Positions 25,538 to 35,548 of a DNA stretch of 35,818 nucleotides are shown here, piece after piece. How positions within the stretch are numbered: the stretch's first letter is position 1; each line of letters opens with the position of its first letter. Made by a program: the position numbers and the translations under genes. Source of the stretch: Nocardioidaceae bacterium (lineage in GTDB: Bacteria; Actinomycetota; Actinomycetes; Propionibacteriales; Nocardioidaceae); assembly GCA_025927955.1 (NCBI GenBank), contig JAICKK010000015.1, positions 1-35,818 on the forward strand. Direction: 5' to 3'. Under the pieces are notes generated by a model. The model ran no database searches. It had not been told where the DNA came from and saw only the letters and a program-made list of their open reading frames with translations.

Positions 25538-25673
25538 CTGGTCCTCTTCTCCATCACGTGCCGTCGTGGGCGCCCGGCAGGCGGGTCCCACGGTGTGGAC
25601 GGTCATGTCGGGCCACCGCTGGCCCGCAGGGCCTCACAGGGCGCACCCGCGTAGGGCGACCCCGGAAGCCTAA

Positions 25674-25763
25674 CAGGGGCCCGAACCCCTCCGCGGGCGT
25701 CTTGGACGATCGCGGCGGGCGGTTCGGGCCCCTGCGCAGCCGGTCCGGCCGTCGGCCGGCCGG
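25674..25763 (-). terminator. Two hairpins between rplO and secY
   Basis: Just after the rplO stop lies CCGGTCCGGCC/GGCCGGCCGG (25740-25750, 25754-25763) with a one-base bulge. It is followed by a long-range 14-bp perfect stem CAGGGGCCCGAACC (25674-25687) with 25721-25734 around a 33-nt loop. Together they look like an attenuator or terminator that could separate the ribosomal-protein genes from secY-adk-map. Confidence 0.6.
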
Positions 25764-25764
25764 T

Positions 25765-26205
25765 TCAGAGCTGGGTGGTGCTGCCGCCGGCGGCGGCGAT
25801 CTTGTCGCGGGCCGAGGCGGAGAACGCGTGCGCGCTCACCTGGACCGGGACAGAGATCTCGCCCGAGCCGAGCACCTTGACCGGGTGCCCGTCCCGCACG
25901 GCCCCCCTGGCGACCAGGTCCTCGACGCCCACGGCGCCTCCCTCGGGGAACAGGGCGCCGAGACGGTCGAGGTTGACGACCTGGAACTCGACCTTGAACG
26001 GGTTCTTGAAGCCCTTGAGCTTCGGCAGCCGCATGTGGATCGGCATCTGGCCGCCCTCGAAGCTCGCCGGCACCTGGTAGCGGGCGCCGGTGCCCTTGGT
26101 GCCGCGGCCGGCGGTCTTGCCCTTGGAGCCCTCTCCGCGACCCACGCGGGTCTTGGCGGTCCGGGCGCCCGGTGCCGGGCGCAGGTGGTGCAGCTTGAGC
26201 GTCAT
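25765..26205 (-). CDS. rplO: 50S ribosomal protein L15
   Basis: L15 binds 23S rRNA late in large-subunit assembly. The 146-residue protein has [20 protein letters not shown], the Gly/Lys-rich [15 protein letters not shown] and the [20 protein letters not shown] signature, followed by the usual beta-rich C-terminal half. Start ATG 26205 lies one base past the rpmD stop (26207-26209). It ends in a hairpin-rich gap before secY. Confidence 0.98.
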   Translation of the reverse strand: MTLKLHHLRPAPGARTAKTRVGRGEGSKGKTAGRGTKGTGARYQVPASFEGGQMPIHMRLPKLKGFKNPFKVEFQVVNLDRLGALFPEGGAVGVEDLVARGAVRDGHPVKVLGSGEISVPVQVSAHAFSASARDKIAAAGGSTTQL

Positions 26206-26206
26206 G

Positions 26207-26389
26207 TCAGTCGACCTCCTCGACGGCGACCAGGTGCCTGACCGCCTGGAGCATCCCGCGGACCTCGGGACGGTCCTCCACGACGGCGACGTCGCCGATG
26301 CGCTTGAGACCGATCGTCCGCAGGGTGTCCCGCTGGTTCTTCTTGCGGCCGATCGACGACCGCTTCTGCTGGACCTTCAGGCGGGCCAC
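26207..26389 (-). CDS. rpmD: 50S ribosomal protein L30
   Basis: A 60-residue L30 with [20 protein letters not shown] and [20 protein letters not shown], matching the family over its whole length. The start is GTG at 26389, which shares one base with the rpsE stop (TAGTG). It sits between rpsE and rplO as usual. Confidence 0.96.
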   Translation of the reverse strand: MARLKVQQKRSSIGRKKNQRDTLRTIGLKRIGDVAVVEDRPEVRGMLQAVRHLVAVEEVD

Positions 26390-27009
26390 TACCGAGCCAC
26401 CCCCTGGTTCGCTCCCAGGGCACCCTCGGCACGCGCCTTGAGCAGCGCTGCCGGGGCGACGTGCTCGACGCTGAGCCCGCGGCGGGCGGCCACGGCCTCC
26501 GGCTCCTCCAGCGACTGGAGGGCCTCGACGGTGGCGTGCACGATGTTGATCTGGTTGGAGGAGCCGAGCGACTTGCTGAGCACGTCGTGGATCCCCGCGC
26601 ACTCCAGCACCGCGCGCACCGGCCCGCCGGCGATCACACCGGTACCGGGGGCGGCCGGGCGCAGCAGCACGACCCCCGCGGCCTTCTCGCCCTGGACCGG
26701 GTGCGGGATGGTGCCCTGCACCCGGGGCACCCGGAAGAAGTGCTTCTTGGCCTCCTCCACGCCCTTGGCGATGGCGGCCGGCACCTCCTTGGCCTTGCCG
26801 TAGCCGACACCGACCATGCCGTCGCCGTCGCCCACGATCACGAGGGCGGTGAAGCTGAAGCGACGTCCGCCCTTCACGACCTTGGCCACCCGGTTGATCG
26901 CGACGACCCGCTCGATGTAGGCGGTCTTGTCCGCGCCCTGGCCCCGGCGGTCGTCGCGGTTGCCGCGGCCACCCCCTGAGGAGCCGGTGCGGCGCTGGGA
27001 TCCGCTCAT
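26389..27009 (-). CDS. rpsE: 30S ribosomal protein S5
   Basis: S5 helps maintain decoding accuracy and the mRNA entry helicase site. The 206-residue protein has a Gly/Arg-rich N-terminus ([20 protein letters not shown]), the dsRNA-binding-like S5 domain with [20 protein letters not shown] and the C-terminal domain with [20 protein letters not shown]. Start ATG 27009 fits; open frame further upstream is unrelated. The stop overlaps the rpmD start by one base. Confidence 0.97.
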   Translation of the reverse strand: MSGSQRRTGSSGGGRGNRDDRRGQGADKTAYIERVVAINRVAKVVKGGRRFSFTALVIVGDGDGMVGVGYGKAKEVPAAIAKGVEEAKKHFFRVPRVQGTIPHPVQGEKAAGVVLLRPAAPGTGVIAGGPVRAVLECAGIHDVLSKSLGSSNQINIVHATVEALQSLEEPEAVAARRGLSVEHVAPAALLKARAEGALGANQGVAR

Positions 27010-27058
27010 GTGCGAGTTCCTTCCGTGTGGTGTCTGTGCAGTCTGTGGTGCTCGCGCA

Positions 27059-27442
27059 TCAGAACGCGAGGCCGCCCTCGCGGGCGCCGTCGGCCAGGGC
27101 GGCGACCCGCCCGTGGTACTTGTTGCCGGCCCGGTCGAAGACGACGCCCTCGACGCCTGCCGCCTTGGCGCGCTCGGCGACCAGCTCGCCGACCCGGCGG
27201 GCCTTGGCGGACTTGTCGCCCTCGAAGGCACGCAGGTCGGGCTCCATGGTGCTCGCCGACACCAGCGTCCTGCCGACGAGGTCGTCGACGACCTGGACGC
27301 TGATGTGCTTCGAGGACCGGGTGACGACCAGTCGAGGACGCTCCGCCGTACCCGAGACCTTCTTGCGGCCCCGGACCTGGCGACGCAGCCGGGACGCGAC
27401 CCGGGCGCTCGTGTGCTTGCCGGACTTCAGTGCGACAGCCAT
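27059..27442 (-). CDS. rplR: 50S ribosomal protein L18
   Basis: L18 binds 5S rRNA with L5 in the central protuberance. The 127-residue protein has [39 protein letters not shown] and the end [20 protein letters not shown] at 27442 is preferred ([12 protein letters not shown] is typical); a GTG at 27448 would overlap the rplF stop. Standard position between rplF and rpsE. Confidence 0.97.
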   Translation of the reverse strand: MAVALKSGKHTSARVASRLRRQVRGRKKVSGTAERPRLVVTRSSKHISVQVVDDLVGRTLVSASTMEPDLRAFEGDKSAKARRVGELVAERAKAAGVEGVVFDRAGNKYHGRVAALADGAREGGLAF

Positions 27443-27444
27443 GG

Positions 27445-27987
27445 TCACTTACCAGCCTTTCCGACCTTGCGGCGGATCTGCTCGCCGGCGTAGCGCACGC
27501 CCTTGCCCTTGTACGGCTCGGGCTTGCGCAGCTTGCGGATGTTGGCCGCGACCTCGCCGACGAGCTGCTTGTCGATGCCCTGGACGCCGAGCCGGGTCGG
27601 CCCGTCGACCGTGAACGAGATGCCGTCCGGGGCGTTGAAGGTGATCGAGTGGGAGTACCCGAGCTGGAACTCGAGCTGGGTCGGTCCCTTGGACAGCACG
27701 CGGTAGCCGACGCCCACGATCTCGAGGCGCTTCTCGTAGCCCTCGGTGACCCCCTGGACCATGTTGGCGATCAGGGTGCGGGTCAGGCCGTGCAGCGACT
27801 TGCTCTCGCGCTCGTCGTCGGGCCGGGCCACCTCGATCGCGCCGTCCTCGGACCGGGCGACGGTGATGGGCGCGGCGACGGCGTGGCTCAGGCTGCCCTT
27901 GGGGCCCTTCACCGTCACCAGACGCTCGGCGAGCGTCACGTCGACGCCCGACGGGACCGCGATGGGGAGCTTGCCAATTCGCGACAT
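27445..27987 (-). CDS. rplF: 50S ribosomal protein L6
   Basis: L6 supports the factor-binding region of the large subunit. The 180-residue protein begins [20 protein letters not shown] and contains two L6 repeats, with the signature [20 protein letters not shown] in the second. ATG at 27987 gives the family start; an upstream extension to 28050 lacks similarity. It follows rpsH by 34 bp. Confidence 0.98.
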   Translation of the reverse strand: MSRIGKLPIAVPSGVDVTLAERLVTVKGPKGSLSHAVAAPITVARSEDGAIEVARPDDERESKSLHGLTRTLIANMVQGVTEGYEKRLEIVGVGYRVLSKGPTQLEFQLGYSHSITFNAPDGISFTVDGPTRLGVQGIDKQLVGEVAANIRKLRKPEPYKGKGVRYAGEQIRRKVGKAGK

Positions 27988-28021
27988 GGAAGTTCGTCCC
28001 TCCTTCTCTTCGGTCTCGTCG

Positions 28022-28438
28022 TTACCAGACGTAGGCGAGGACTTCCCCACCCACGCCCTTCTTGTTCGCCTGGCGGTCGGTCAGCAGGCCCTGGCTCGTG
28101 GAGATGATCGCGACCCCGAGGCCGCCGAGCACCCTCGGCAGGCCGGTGTGCTTGGCGTACACGCGCAGACCGGGCTTCGAGATCCGGCGGATGCCGGCGA
28201 TCGAGCGCTCGCGGTTCTGGCCGTACTTCAAGGTCAGCTCGAGCACCTTGCCCACCGTCTGCGCCGAGTCCTCGGCCGGGTCCTCGACCTTCCAGGAGGT
28301 GATGTAGCCCTCCTGCTGCAGGATCTCGGCGACGCCGGCCTTCAGCTTGCTGTAGGGCATGGACACGGTGTCGTGGTACGCCTGGTTGGCGTTGCGCAGA
28401 CGCGTGAGCATGTCTGCGATCGGGTCAGTCATCGTCAT
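28022..28438 (-). CDS. rpsH: 30S ribosomal protein S8
   Basis: S8 binds the central domain of 16S rRNA and in E. coli represses the spc operon. The 138-residue protein has [20 protein letters not shown], an SxPYSKLK element and the C-terminal signature [20 protein letters not shown]. Met1 (28438) or Met3 (28432) could be the start. A 154-bp gap with hairpins separates it from rpsN, wider than most gaps in this cluster. Confidence 0.97.
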   Translation of the reverse strand: MTMTDPIADMLTRLRNANQAYHDTVSMPYSKLKAGVAEILQQEGYITSWKVEDPAEDSAQTVGKVLELTLKYGQNRERSIAGIRRISKPGLRVYAKHTGLPRVLGGLGVAIISTSQGLLTDRQANKKGVGGEVLAYVW

Positions 28439-28473
28439 GGCCGTCAGGGCCCTTCCTCACCTGGTTTCGGGAA

Positions 28474-28487
28474 CGAAGCGTGCTTCG
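28474..28487 (-). promoter_or_regulatory. Small hairpin in the rpsH leader
   Basis: CGAAGC (28474-28479) and GCTTCG (28482-28487) are adjacent inverted arms about 36 bases upstream of rpsH, with further pairing possible on either side (CCCGAA and TTCGGG). Whether it is regulatory is unknown. Confidence 0.3.
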
Positions 28488-28568
28488 GGCCCGACCTTCG
28501 GCGTTCTCGGTTGTTGTTCGTGGAACAGGTGGTGTGCTTGCCGACCGCAGGGCGCGCCGGTCCGCGGT

Positions 28569-28592
28569 GCCGGGGGCGGAGCCCCCGACCGG
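28569..28592 (-). repeat. GC-hairpin repeat just after the rpsN stop
   Basis: CGGGGGC (28571-28577) and GCCCCCG (28581-28587) form a 7-bp stem with loop GGA; the unit is the third copy of the GGGGGCGGAGCCCC element also found after rpoA. It abuts the rpsN stop at 28593. Confidence 0.65.
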
Positions 28593-28778
28593 CTACCAGC
28601 TGGACTTGGTGACGCCGGGCAGCTCGCCGCGGTGCGCCATCTCGCGCAGACAGATGCGGCACAGGCCGAACTTGCGGTAGACGGCCTTGGGGCGGCCGCA
28701 GCGCTGGCAGCGGGTGTAGCCCCGCACCTTGAACTTCGGCTTCCGGGCTGCCTTGACCTTCAGTGCGGTCTTGGCCAT
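28593..28778 (-). CDS. rpsN: 30S ribosomal protein S14, zinc type (type Z)
   Basis: A 61-residue short S14 with a four-Cys zinc site at Cys24, Cys27, Cys40 and Cys43 (TRCQRCGRP and [10 protein letters not shown]). It ends in the usual LPGVTKSSW. Zinc-dependent forms are often backed by a zinc-free paralogue elsewhere; none is in this window. Start ATG 28778 gives the exact family length. Confidence 0.98.
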   Translation of the reverse strand: MAKTALKVKAARKPKFKVRGYTRCQRCGRPKAVYRKFGLCRICLREMAHRGELPGVTKSSW

Positions 28779-28791
28779 GGTGTCGTTCTCC

Positions 28792-29388
28792 TCAGCGATC
28801 TGCGAAGGGGAACCCGAGCTGCCGCAGCAGCGCACGTCCCTCCTCGTCGTTGGTGGCCGTGGTGACCACGGTGATGTCCATGCCCCGCTGGCGGTCGACC
28901 CGGTCCTGGTCGATCTCGTGGAACATGACCTGCTCGGTCAGGCCGAAGGTGTAGTTCCCGCGGCCGTCGAACTGCCTGGCGGACAGGCCACGGAAGTCGC
29001 GGATGCGCGGCAGGGCCAGCGAGAGCAGCCGGTCCATGAACTCCCACATCCGGTCGCCGCGCAGCGTCACGTGCGCGCCGATGGGCATGCCCTCACGCAG
29101 CTTGAACTGTGCGATGGACTTGCGGGCCCGGGTCACCTGGGGCTTCTGTCCCGTGATCGACGTCAGGTCGCGGACGGCACCCTCGATCAGCTTCGAGTCC
29201 CGAGCGGCCTCGCCGACGCCCATGTTCACCACGACCTTGGTCAGCCGCGGCACGGTCATCACGTTGGCGTAGTGGAACTGCTCCTGCAGCGCGGGGACGA
29301 TCTCCTCGCGGTAGCGGGTCAGCAGGCGGGGGCGCTCCCCCGCCGGCCTCGTCGCCGCCCCGGTGCTCTCTGGGCTGGTCGTGGTCAT
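28792..29388 (-). CDS. rplE: 50S ribosomal protein L5
   Basis: L5 binds 5S rRNA and contacts P-site tRNA. The 198-residue protein has a short non-conserved N-terminus (about 20 residues), then [36 protein letters not shown] and [20 protein letters not shown]. The end [10 protein letters not shown] is typical. The ATG overlaps the rplX stop by one base (TGATG), so translation is coupled. Confidence 0.98.
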   Translation of the reverse strand: MTTTSPESTGAATRPAGERPRLLTRYREEIVPALQEQFHYANVMTVPRLTKVVVNMGVGEAARDSKLIEGAVRDLTSITGQKPQVTRARKSIAQFKLREGMPIGAHVTLRGDRMWEFMDRLLSLALPRIRDFRGLSARQFDGRGNYTFGLTEQVMFHEIDQDRVDRQRGMDITVVTTATNDEEGRALLRQLGFPFADR

Positions 29389-29819
29389 CAGATCTCCTCC
29401 CCTGACTTGCGGGCGACGCGGGTGCTGCGCAGCGCGGGGTACGTCGACCCGTCGGACCGGCGCTTGGTCACCTCGTCGCGGCGGTAGCCGACCCGGGTGG
29501 TGACCTTCCCCTTGCTGTCGCTGTCCTTCGGCGCGTCGACCAGGAGCATCACGTTGGAGACGTGGATGGCGGCCTCCTGGGTGATGATGCCGCCGGTGCT
29601 GCCGGCGCGCCCGCCCTGGTTGACGACCTTGGTGTGCCGCTTGATGCGGTTGACGCCCTCGACGATCACCCGGTCCTCGTCCGACAGCACGGCGATCACC
29701 TTGCCCTCGGCACCGCGGTCCTTGCCCGCGATGACGCGGACGACGTCACCCTTCTTGATCTTCAGGTTCTTCTTCTGTCCCTTGGACTGTGCCTTGTGCT
29801 GGGCGTTGTCGTGGGCCAT
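29388..29819 (-). CDS. rplX: 50S ribosomal protein L24 with extended ends
   Basis: L24 is an assembly initiator with a KOW motif. The 143-residue protein is longer than the usual 105-125: an 18-residue polar N-terminus ([16 protein letters not shown]) precedes [20 protein letters not shown], and the C-terminus carries [20 protein letters not shown] and ends in KSGEEI. The core [14 protein letters not shown] is standard. Start ATG 29819 lies three bases after the rplN stop. Confidence 0.95.
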   Translation of the reverse strand: MAHDNAQHKAQSKGQKKNLKIKKGDVVRVIAGKDRGAEGKVIAVLSDEDRVIVEGVNRIKRHTKVVNQGGRAGSTGGIITQEAAIHVSNVMLLVDAPKDSDSKGKVTTRVGYRRDEVTKRRSDGSTYPALRSTRVARKSGEEI

Positions 29820-29821
29820 GC

Positions 29822-30190
29822 CTAGAGCACCTCCGGTGCCAGCGAGATGATTCTCATGAAGCGCTTCTCCCGCAGCTCGCGCCCGACGGGGCCGAAGATG
29901 CGGGTGCCGCGAGGCTCGCCGTCGGCCCGCAGGATGACGGCGGCGTTCTCGTCGAAGCGGATGTAGGACCCGTCCGGGCGCCGGCGCTCCTTGACGGTCC
30001 GGACGACGACGGCCTTGACCACGTCGCCCTTCTTGACGTTGCCTCCGGGGATCGCATCCTTCACGGTGGCCACGATGACGTCGCCGATGCCGGCGTAGCG
30101 CCGACCCGAGCCACCGAGGACACGGATGCAGAGGATCTCCTTCGCACCGGTGTTGTCGGCGACCTTGAGCCGCGACTCCTGCTGGATCAC
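29822..30190 (-). CDS. rplN: 50S ribosomal protein L14
   Basis: L14 lies at the subunit interface near the sarcin-ricin loop. The 122-residue protein is full length, with [20 protein letters not shown], the [13 protein letters not shown] core and the end [15 protein letters not shown]. Start is GTG at 30190, overlapping the rpsQ stop by four bases (GTGA), which links the S10 and spc segments. Confidence 0.98.
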   Translation of the reverse strand: MIQQESRLKVADNTGAKEILCIRVLGGSGRRYAGIGDVIVATVKDAIPGGNVKKGDVVKAVVVRTVKERRRPDGSYIRFDENAAVILRADGEPRGTRIFGPVGRELREKRFMRIISLAPEVL

Positions 30191-30510
30191 TTCGCCCTCT
30201 CCAATACCTCGACCACGCGCCAGCGCTTGGTGGCCGACAGCGGCCGGGTCTCCTGGATCCGGACCCGGTCACCGATGCCGCACTGGTTCTGCTCGTCGTG
30301 CGCCTTGAGCTTGCTGGTACGGCGCAGCACCTTGCCGTACAGGGCGTGCTTGACCCGGTCCTCGACGGACACGACCACGGTCTTGTCCATCTTGTCGCTG
30401 ACCACGAGACCCTCGCGGATCTTGCGGTAGGGGCGACCAGCATGCCCCTGGCCGCCATGGCTGCCCTGTGTGGGCGTGTTCTGCTCCGTCACGTTGCTTC
30501 CCTCGCTCAT
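30187..30510 (-). CDS. rpsQ: 30S ribosomal protein S17 with N-terminal extension
   Basis: S17 binds the 5' domain of 16S rRNA. The 107-residue protein has an extra N-terminal stretch of about 30 residues rich in Gly, Gln and Thr ([17 protein letters not shown]), then the OB-fold core [20 protein letters not shown] and [20 protein letters not shown]. The ATG at 30510 overlaps the rpmC stop (ATGA). A later start is unlikely because this one is tightly coupled. Confidence 0.96.
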   Translation of the reverse strand: MSEGSNVTEQNTPTQGSHGGQGHAGRPYRKIREGLVVSDKMDKTVVVSVEDRVKHALYGKVLRRTSKLKAHDEQNQCGIGDRVRIQETRPLSATKRWRVVEVLERAK

Positions 30511-30758
30511 GCCGCACCACCTGCACTGTCGTCTGGGCCACCGGCGCCCGGCGGCTGCCGGATGCCGAGCTCCCGCTCACGCACCACGGTGTAGATGCGG
30601 GCGATGTCGCGCTTGACCGTGCGCAGCCGGCCGTGGCTCTCGAGCTGGCCGGTCGCGGCCTGGAAGCGCAGGTTGAACAGCTCCTCCTTGGCCTCGCGGA
30701 GCTTGGTCTCGATGTCCACGTTCGTCATGTCGTCGAGCTCGTGTGCGGTCGTCGCCAT
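30507..30758 (-). CDS. rpmC: 50S ribosomal protein L29
   Basis: L29 sits at the peptide exit and takes part in chaperone docking. The 83-residue protein has the two-helix core ([20 protein letters not shown] and [20 protein letters not shown]) plus a short Pro/Gly tail. The ATG at 30758 overlaps the rplP stop by one base, and its stop overlaps the rpsQ start by four. Confidence 0.97.
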   Translation of the reverse strand: MATTAHELDDMTNVDIETKLREAKEELFNLRFQAATGQLESHGRLRTVKRDIARIYTVVRERELGIRQPPGAGGPDDSAGGAA

Positions 30759-31177
30759 CAGAACTCACCACTCTCGCGGGTCACGAACTTGCACTTCATC
30801 GGCAGCTTGTGGATCGCGCGGCGCATCGCCTCGCGGGCCACGTCCTCGCTCACACCTGACAGCTCGAACATCATCCGGCCCGGCTTGACGTTGGCCACCC
30901 ACCACTCGGGGGAGCCCTTTCCGGAGCCCATGCGGGTCTCAGCCGGCTTCTTGGTCAGCGGGCGGTCGGGGTAGATGTTGATCCACACCTTGCCGCCGCG
31001 CTTGATGTGGCGGGTCATCGCGATACGCGCGGACTCGATCTGCCGGTTGGTGACGTAGGCGGGCTCGATCGCCTGGATTCCGAAGTCGCCGAACGCGAGC
31101 TCGGTGCCGCCCTTGGCCGCTCCGGTACGCCGGGGGTGGTGCTGCTTGCGGTGCTTGACCCTACGAGGCATCAACAT
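30758..31177 (-). CDS. rplP: 50S ribosomal protein L16
   Basis: L16 supports the A site of the large subunit. The 139-residue protein matches along its length: [20 protein letters not shown] at the start, [20 protein letters not shown] and the Arg/Gly [20 protein letters not shown] region, in which an Arg is hydroxylated in some bacteria. It follows rpsC by three bases. Confidence 0.98.
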   Translation of the reverse strand: MLMPRRVKHRKQHHPRRTGAAKGGTELAFGDFGIQAIEPAYVTNRQIESARIAMTRHIKRGGKVWINIYPDRPLTKKPAETRMGSGKGSPEWWVANVKPGRMMFELSGVSEDVAREAMRRAIHKLPMKCKFVTRESGEF

Positions 31178-31180
31178 GGC

Positions 31181-32025
<845 letters not shown>

Positions 32026-32026
<1 letters not shown>

Positions 32027-32487
32027 CAGGCGTTCCGTCCCTTCTTGTTGGTCTTGGTGGACGACGACCCGCGGCCGGCGTCCCCTGCGTTCTGCGGGCG
32101 GGGCTCCACCACGAGCGTGATGTGGCTGGTCCGCTTGTTGATCCGGGAGGCACGGCCCTGGGCGCGTGGGCGCCAGCGCTTCATCGTCGGCCCTTCGTCG
32201 ACCATGGCCCGGCTGACGACCAGGGTGTCCCGGTCGAGGTCCTCGGTGCCCTCCGCGTTCGCCACGGCGCTCTCGAGGACCTTGTAGACCGTCTCCGACG
32301 CCGACTGGGGGGCGAACTGCAGCAGCGCCAGCGCGTCGTCGACACCCAGGCCGCGGACCATGTCCACCACCCGGCGTGCCTTCATCGGCGCGATCCGGAC
32401 GAAGCGTGCGCTCGCGAAGGCGCCGGGACGCTCGCCCAGCAGGCTCTCGCGTCGGGCGCTGACCCGCCTGCGCTCCATAGTGCTCAT
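32026..32487 (-). CDS. rplV: 50S ribosomal protein L22
   Basis: L22 lines the exit tunnel; changes in its loop give macrolide resistance in other species. The 153-residue protein has [20 protein letters not shown], the core helix [12 protein letters not shown] and the loop region [20 protein letters not shown], then a short basic tail. ATG at 32487 is chosen as the first Met before the family-like part; a longer frame upstream is unrelated. Confidence 0.97.
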
Positions 32488-32595
32488 CTCTTCGACTCTC
32501 TCGTCTTCTCGTCGGCGCTGTCGTGTGCTGCCTTGGTGCTGCGGCTGACCTTGGTTTCGAGGCTCGCAAGCTCGCACCTCAACCAGCGGCCTGCC

Positions 32596-32877
32596 TCAGC
32601 GGCGGCGGCTCTTCCGGTCGTCCTTCACGTGGCCCCGGTACGTGCGCGTGGGCGCGAACTCCCCGAGCTTGTGGCCGACCATGGAGTCGGTCACGAACAC
32701 CGGGACGTGCTTGCGTCCGTCGTGCACCGCGATCGTGTGGCCGATCATGGCCGGGACGATCATCGAGCGACGCGACCACGTCTTGATCACGTTGTGGGTG
32801 CCCTTGTCGTTCTGGCCGTCGACCTTCTTGCTCAGGTGGTCGTCGACGAAGGGGCCCTTCTTCAGGCTGCGAGGCAT
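32596..32877 (-). CDS. rpsS: 30S ribosomal protein S19
   Basis: S19 lies in the head near the A-site finger. The 93-residue protein [20 protein letters not shown] to [13 protein letters not shown] matches the family end to end, with the signature [20 protein letters not shown]. It sits between rplB and rplV; 108 bp separate it from rplV. Confidence 0.98.
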   Translation of the reverse strand: MPRSLKKGPFVDDHLSKKVDGQNDKGTHNVIKTWSRRSMIVPAMIGHTIAVHDGRKHVPVFVTDSMVGHKLGEFAPTRTYRGHVKDDRKSRRR

Positions 32878-32904
32878 AAGTTCTTCTGTTCCCTTCCCTG
32901 GCCG

Positions 32905-33738
32905 CTAGCGGCGCTTGCCGGACTTGCGACGACGGACGATCAGTGCGTCGCTCGCCTTGCTCTTGCGGGTGCGGCCCTCGGGCTTGCCCCACGGGGACAC
33001 CGGGTGCCGGCCGCCGGAGGTCTTGCCCTCACCACCGCCGTGCGGGTGGTCGACCGGGTTCATCACGACGCCGCGGACGGTCGGGCGCTTGCCCTTCCAC
33101 CGCATCCGGCCGGCCTTGCCCCAGTTGATGTTCGACTGCTCGGCGTTGCCGACCTCGCCGACGGTCGCGCGGCAGCGCACGTCGACGTAGCGCATCTCGC
33201 CCGAGGGCATCCGCAGCTGGGCACGGCTGCCCTCCTTGGCCACCAGCTGCGCCGAGTTGCCGGCGGAGCGGGCGATCTTGGCACCGCCTCCGGGCCGCAG
33301 CTCGATGCAGTGAACCGTCGTGCCCACCGGGATGTTGCGCAGCGGGAGGTTGTTGCCGGTCTTGATGTCGGCCCGGGGGCCGGCCTCGACCGCGGCGCCC
33401 TGACGCAGCCCCTGCGGCGCGACGATGTAGCGCTTCTCGCCGTCGGCGTAGTGCAGCAGCGCGATCCGCGCGGTCCGGTTCGGGTCGTACTCGATGTGCG
33501 CGACCTTGGCGGGGACGCCGTCCTTGTCGTAGCGACGGAAGTCGACGACGCGGTAGGCGCGCTTGTGCCCGCCGCCCTGGTGGCGCGTGGTGATCCGGCC
33601 CTGGTTGTTGCGGCCGCCCTTCTTGGCGAGCGGACGCACCAGCGACTTCTCCGGCGTCGACCGCGTCACCTCGACGAAGTCGGCGACCGACGAGCCACGA
33701 CGGCCCGGCGTGGTCGGCTTGTACTTGCGGATGCCCAT
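32905..33738 (-). CDS. rplB: 50S ribosomal protein L2
   Basis: L2 is needed for subunit association and peptidyl transfer. The 277-residue length is standard. It begins [20 protein letters not shown], has the central OB/SH3-like region [19 protein letters not shown], and ends with the invariant region [20 protein letters not shown] carrying the essential His. Located between rplW and rpsS. Confidence 0.99.
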   Translation of the reverse strand: MGIRKYKPTTPGRRGSSVADFVEVTRSTPEKSLVRPLAKKGGRNNQGRITTRHQGGGHKRAYRVVDFRRYDKDGVPAKVAHIEYDPNRTARIALLHYADGEKRYIVAPQGLRQGAAVEAGPRADIKTGNNLPLRNIPVGTTVHCIELRPGGGAKIARSAGNSAQLVAKEGSRAQLRMPSGEMRYVDVRCRATVGEVGNAEQSNINWGKAGRMRWKGKRPTVRGVVMNPVDHPHGGGEGKTSGGRHPVSPWGKPEGRTRKSKASDALIVRRRKSGKRR

Positions 33739-33777
33739 GGGTATCTCGTCCTCGAACTCAGCTGGCGGTGTGCCCGG

Positions 33778-34083
33778 TCAGGAGACCGGACCCCCGAAGA
33801 TGTCGATGCGCTGCCCCTCGGCGAGGCTGACGACCGCGCGCTTGGTGTCCACGCGCCTGCCGGTGCCGAACCTGGTGCGGCGGGTCTTGCCGGGGCGGTT
33901 CAGCGTGTTCACGCCGGTCACCTTGACGTTGAACACCTTCTCGACCGCGATCTTGATCTCGGTCTTGTTCGCCGACGGGCGGACCAGGAAGGTGTACTTG
34001 TTGGCGTCGAGCAGGCCGTAGCTCTTCTCGCTCACCACCGGCGCGATCAGCACGTCGCGGTGGTCCTTGTGGAAGTTGCTCAT
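33778..34083 (-). CDS. rplW: 50S ribosomal protein L23
   Basis: L23 is the main docking site for trigger factor and SRP at the exit tunnel. The 101-residue protein has [20 protein letters not shown], then [20 protein letters not shown] and [23 protein letters not shown] at 34083 gives family length. It follows rplD by 67 bp and precedes rplB. Confidence 0.97.
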   Translation of the reverse strand: MSNFHKDHRDVLIAPVVSEKSYGLLDANKYTFLVRPSANKTEIKIAVEKVFNVKVTGVNTLNRPGKTRRTRFGTGRRVDTKRAVVSLAEGQRIDIFGGPVS

Positions 34084-34150
34084 ACGGGGTCCCCTCGGAA
34101 TCGTGGGCTGGAGGAGCGCAGCGGGGGAAGGCCGGGATTTCCTGGGGTGT

Positions 34151-34864
34151 TCACGCGGACTCCTCCTGGGTGTCGGCCTCAGGTGCTGCCTCGGTCGCCG
34201 CCTCAGGTGCCGCAGCGGCGCCGGTCGAGGCCGTGCTGGGCGACCCGGCGCGGGCGAGGAACGCGTCGTAGGCGCCCTTGGTGAACACCACGTCGTCGGA
34301 CAGCAGCACGTCATAGGTGTTGAGCTGGTCGACGGCGAGCAGGTGCACGGTGTCGACGTTGCGCAGCGACAGCCAGGTCAGGTCGTCGCCGCGGTCGAGG
34401 ACGACCAGCGTGCGGGGACGGGCGGTCAGGCCACTCAGTGCCGCGAGCGCCGCCTTGGTGCTCGGCCGCTCGCCGCTCACGAAGCCCTCGACCACGTGCA
34501 CCCGACCGGCGCGGGCGCGGTCGGAGAGAGCCCCCCGCAGCGCGGCCGCCTTCATCTTCTTGGGCGTGCGCTGGTCGTAGCTGCGCGGGGTCGGGCCGTG
34601 CACCGTGCCGCCGCCGGCGAACTGGGGTGCGCGCACCGAGCCCTGCCGGGCGCGGCCGGTGCCCTTCTGCTTGTAGGGCTTGCGACCACCGCCGCGGACC
34701 TCGCCGCGGTTCTTGGTGTCGTGGGTGCCCTGGCGAGCGGCGGCCTGCTGGGCCACCACGACCTGGTGGATGAGCGGGATGTTCACCTGCACGTCGAAGA
34801 TCTCCGCGGGCAGGTCGACGTCCAGCACCCGTGCGGTCGTCTGTTCGGTCGTGTCGGCAGTCAT
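34151..34864 (-). CDS. rplD: 50S ribosomal protein L4 with acidic tail
   Basis: L4 reaches into the exit tunnel and in gamma-proteobacteria represses the S10 operon. The 237-residue protein has [20 protein letters not shown], the tunnel-loop region [20 protein letters not shown], and [20 protein letters not shown]. The last 30 or so residues are Ala/Glu-rich ([14 protein letters not shown]) and acidic. The ATG overlaps the rplC stop (ATGA). Confidence 0.97.
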   Translation of the reverse strand: MTADTTEQTTARVLDVDLPAEIFDVQVNIPLIHQVVVAQQAAARQGTHDTKNRGEVRGGGRKPYKQKGTGRARQGSVRAPQFAGGGTVHGPTPRSYDQRTPKKMKAAALRGALSDRARAGRVHVVEGFVSGERPSTKAALAALSGLTARPRTLVVLDRGDDLTWLSLRNVDTVHLLAVDQLNTYDVLLSDDVVFTKGAYDAFLARAGSPSTASTGAAAAPEAATEAAPEADTQEESA

Positions 34865-35535
34865 GACGCGCTGACCTCCTCGGTGCGTGCCTTCGCGGCC
34901 GAGCGGATGACCAGGAGCCCGCCCTTGGGCCCGGGAACGGCGCCCTTGAGGAGGATCAGCCCCTTGTCGGCGTCGACCGCGTGCACGGAGATGTTCTGGG
35001 TGGTGACCGTGTCGCCGCCCATGCGGCCGGCCATCCGGACGCCCTTGAAGACGCGGCCGGGGGTGGCGCAGGCGCCGATGGAGCCGGGCTTGCGGTGGTT
35101 GCGGTGCGCGCCGTGCGACGCGCCGACGCCGGCGAAGCCGTGCCGCTTCATGACGCCCGCATAGCCCTTGCCCTTGCTGGTGCCGCTGACGTCGACCTCG
35201 TCACCGGCGGCGAACAGCTCGGGGCTGAGCTCCTGCCCGACGGAGTACGACGCGGCGTCGGCCGTGCGGATCTCGACGACGTGGCGGCGGGGGGTCACAC
35301 CGGCCTTGGCGAAGTGACCGGACCGCGGCCTGGTGACCTTGCGGCCGTCGATCTCGCCGAAGCCGATCTGCACGGCGTTGTAGCCGTCGGTCTCGGGCAG
35401 GCGGACCTGGGTGACCACGTTGGTCCCGGCCGCGACCACGGTCACGGGCACGACGCGGTTGTTCTCGTCCCACATCTGGGTCATGCCGAGCTTGGTGCCC
35501 AGCAGCCCACGGACGTTGCGTTCCAGAGTGCTCAT
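34861..35535 (-). CDS. rplC: 50S ribosomal protein L3
   Basis: L3 initiates 50S assembly and reaches the peptidyl-transferase centre. The 224-residue protein has [20 protein letters not shown], the loop [20 protein letters not shown], whose Gln/His region is methylated in some species, and the end [14 protein letters not shown] at 35535 is preferred; an in-frame start at 35574 adds unrelated sequence. It overlaps rplD by four bases. Confidence 0.97.
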   Translation of the reverse strand: MSTLERNVRGLLGTKLGMTQMWDENNRVVPVTVVAAGTNVVTQVRLPETDGYNAVQIGFGEIDGRKVTRPRSGHFAKAGVTPRRHVVEIRTADAASYSVGQELSPELFAAGDEVDVSGTSKGKGYAGVMKRHGFAGVGASHGAHRNHRKPGSIGACATPGRVFKGVRMAGRMGGDTVTTQNISVHAVDADKGLILLKGAVPGPKGGLLVIRSAAKARTEEVSAS

Positions 35536-35548
35536 GGGTATCAGGCCT

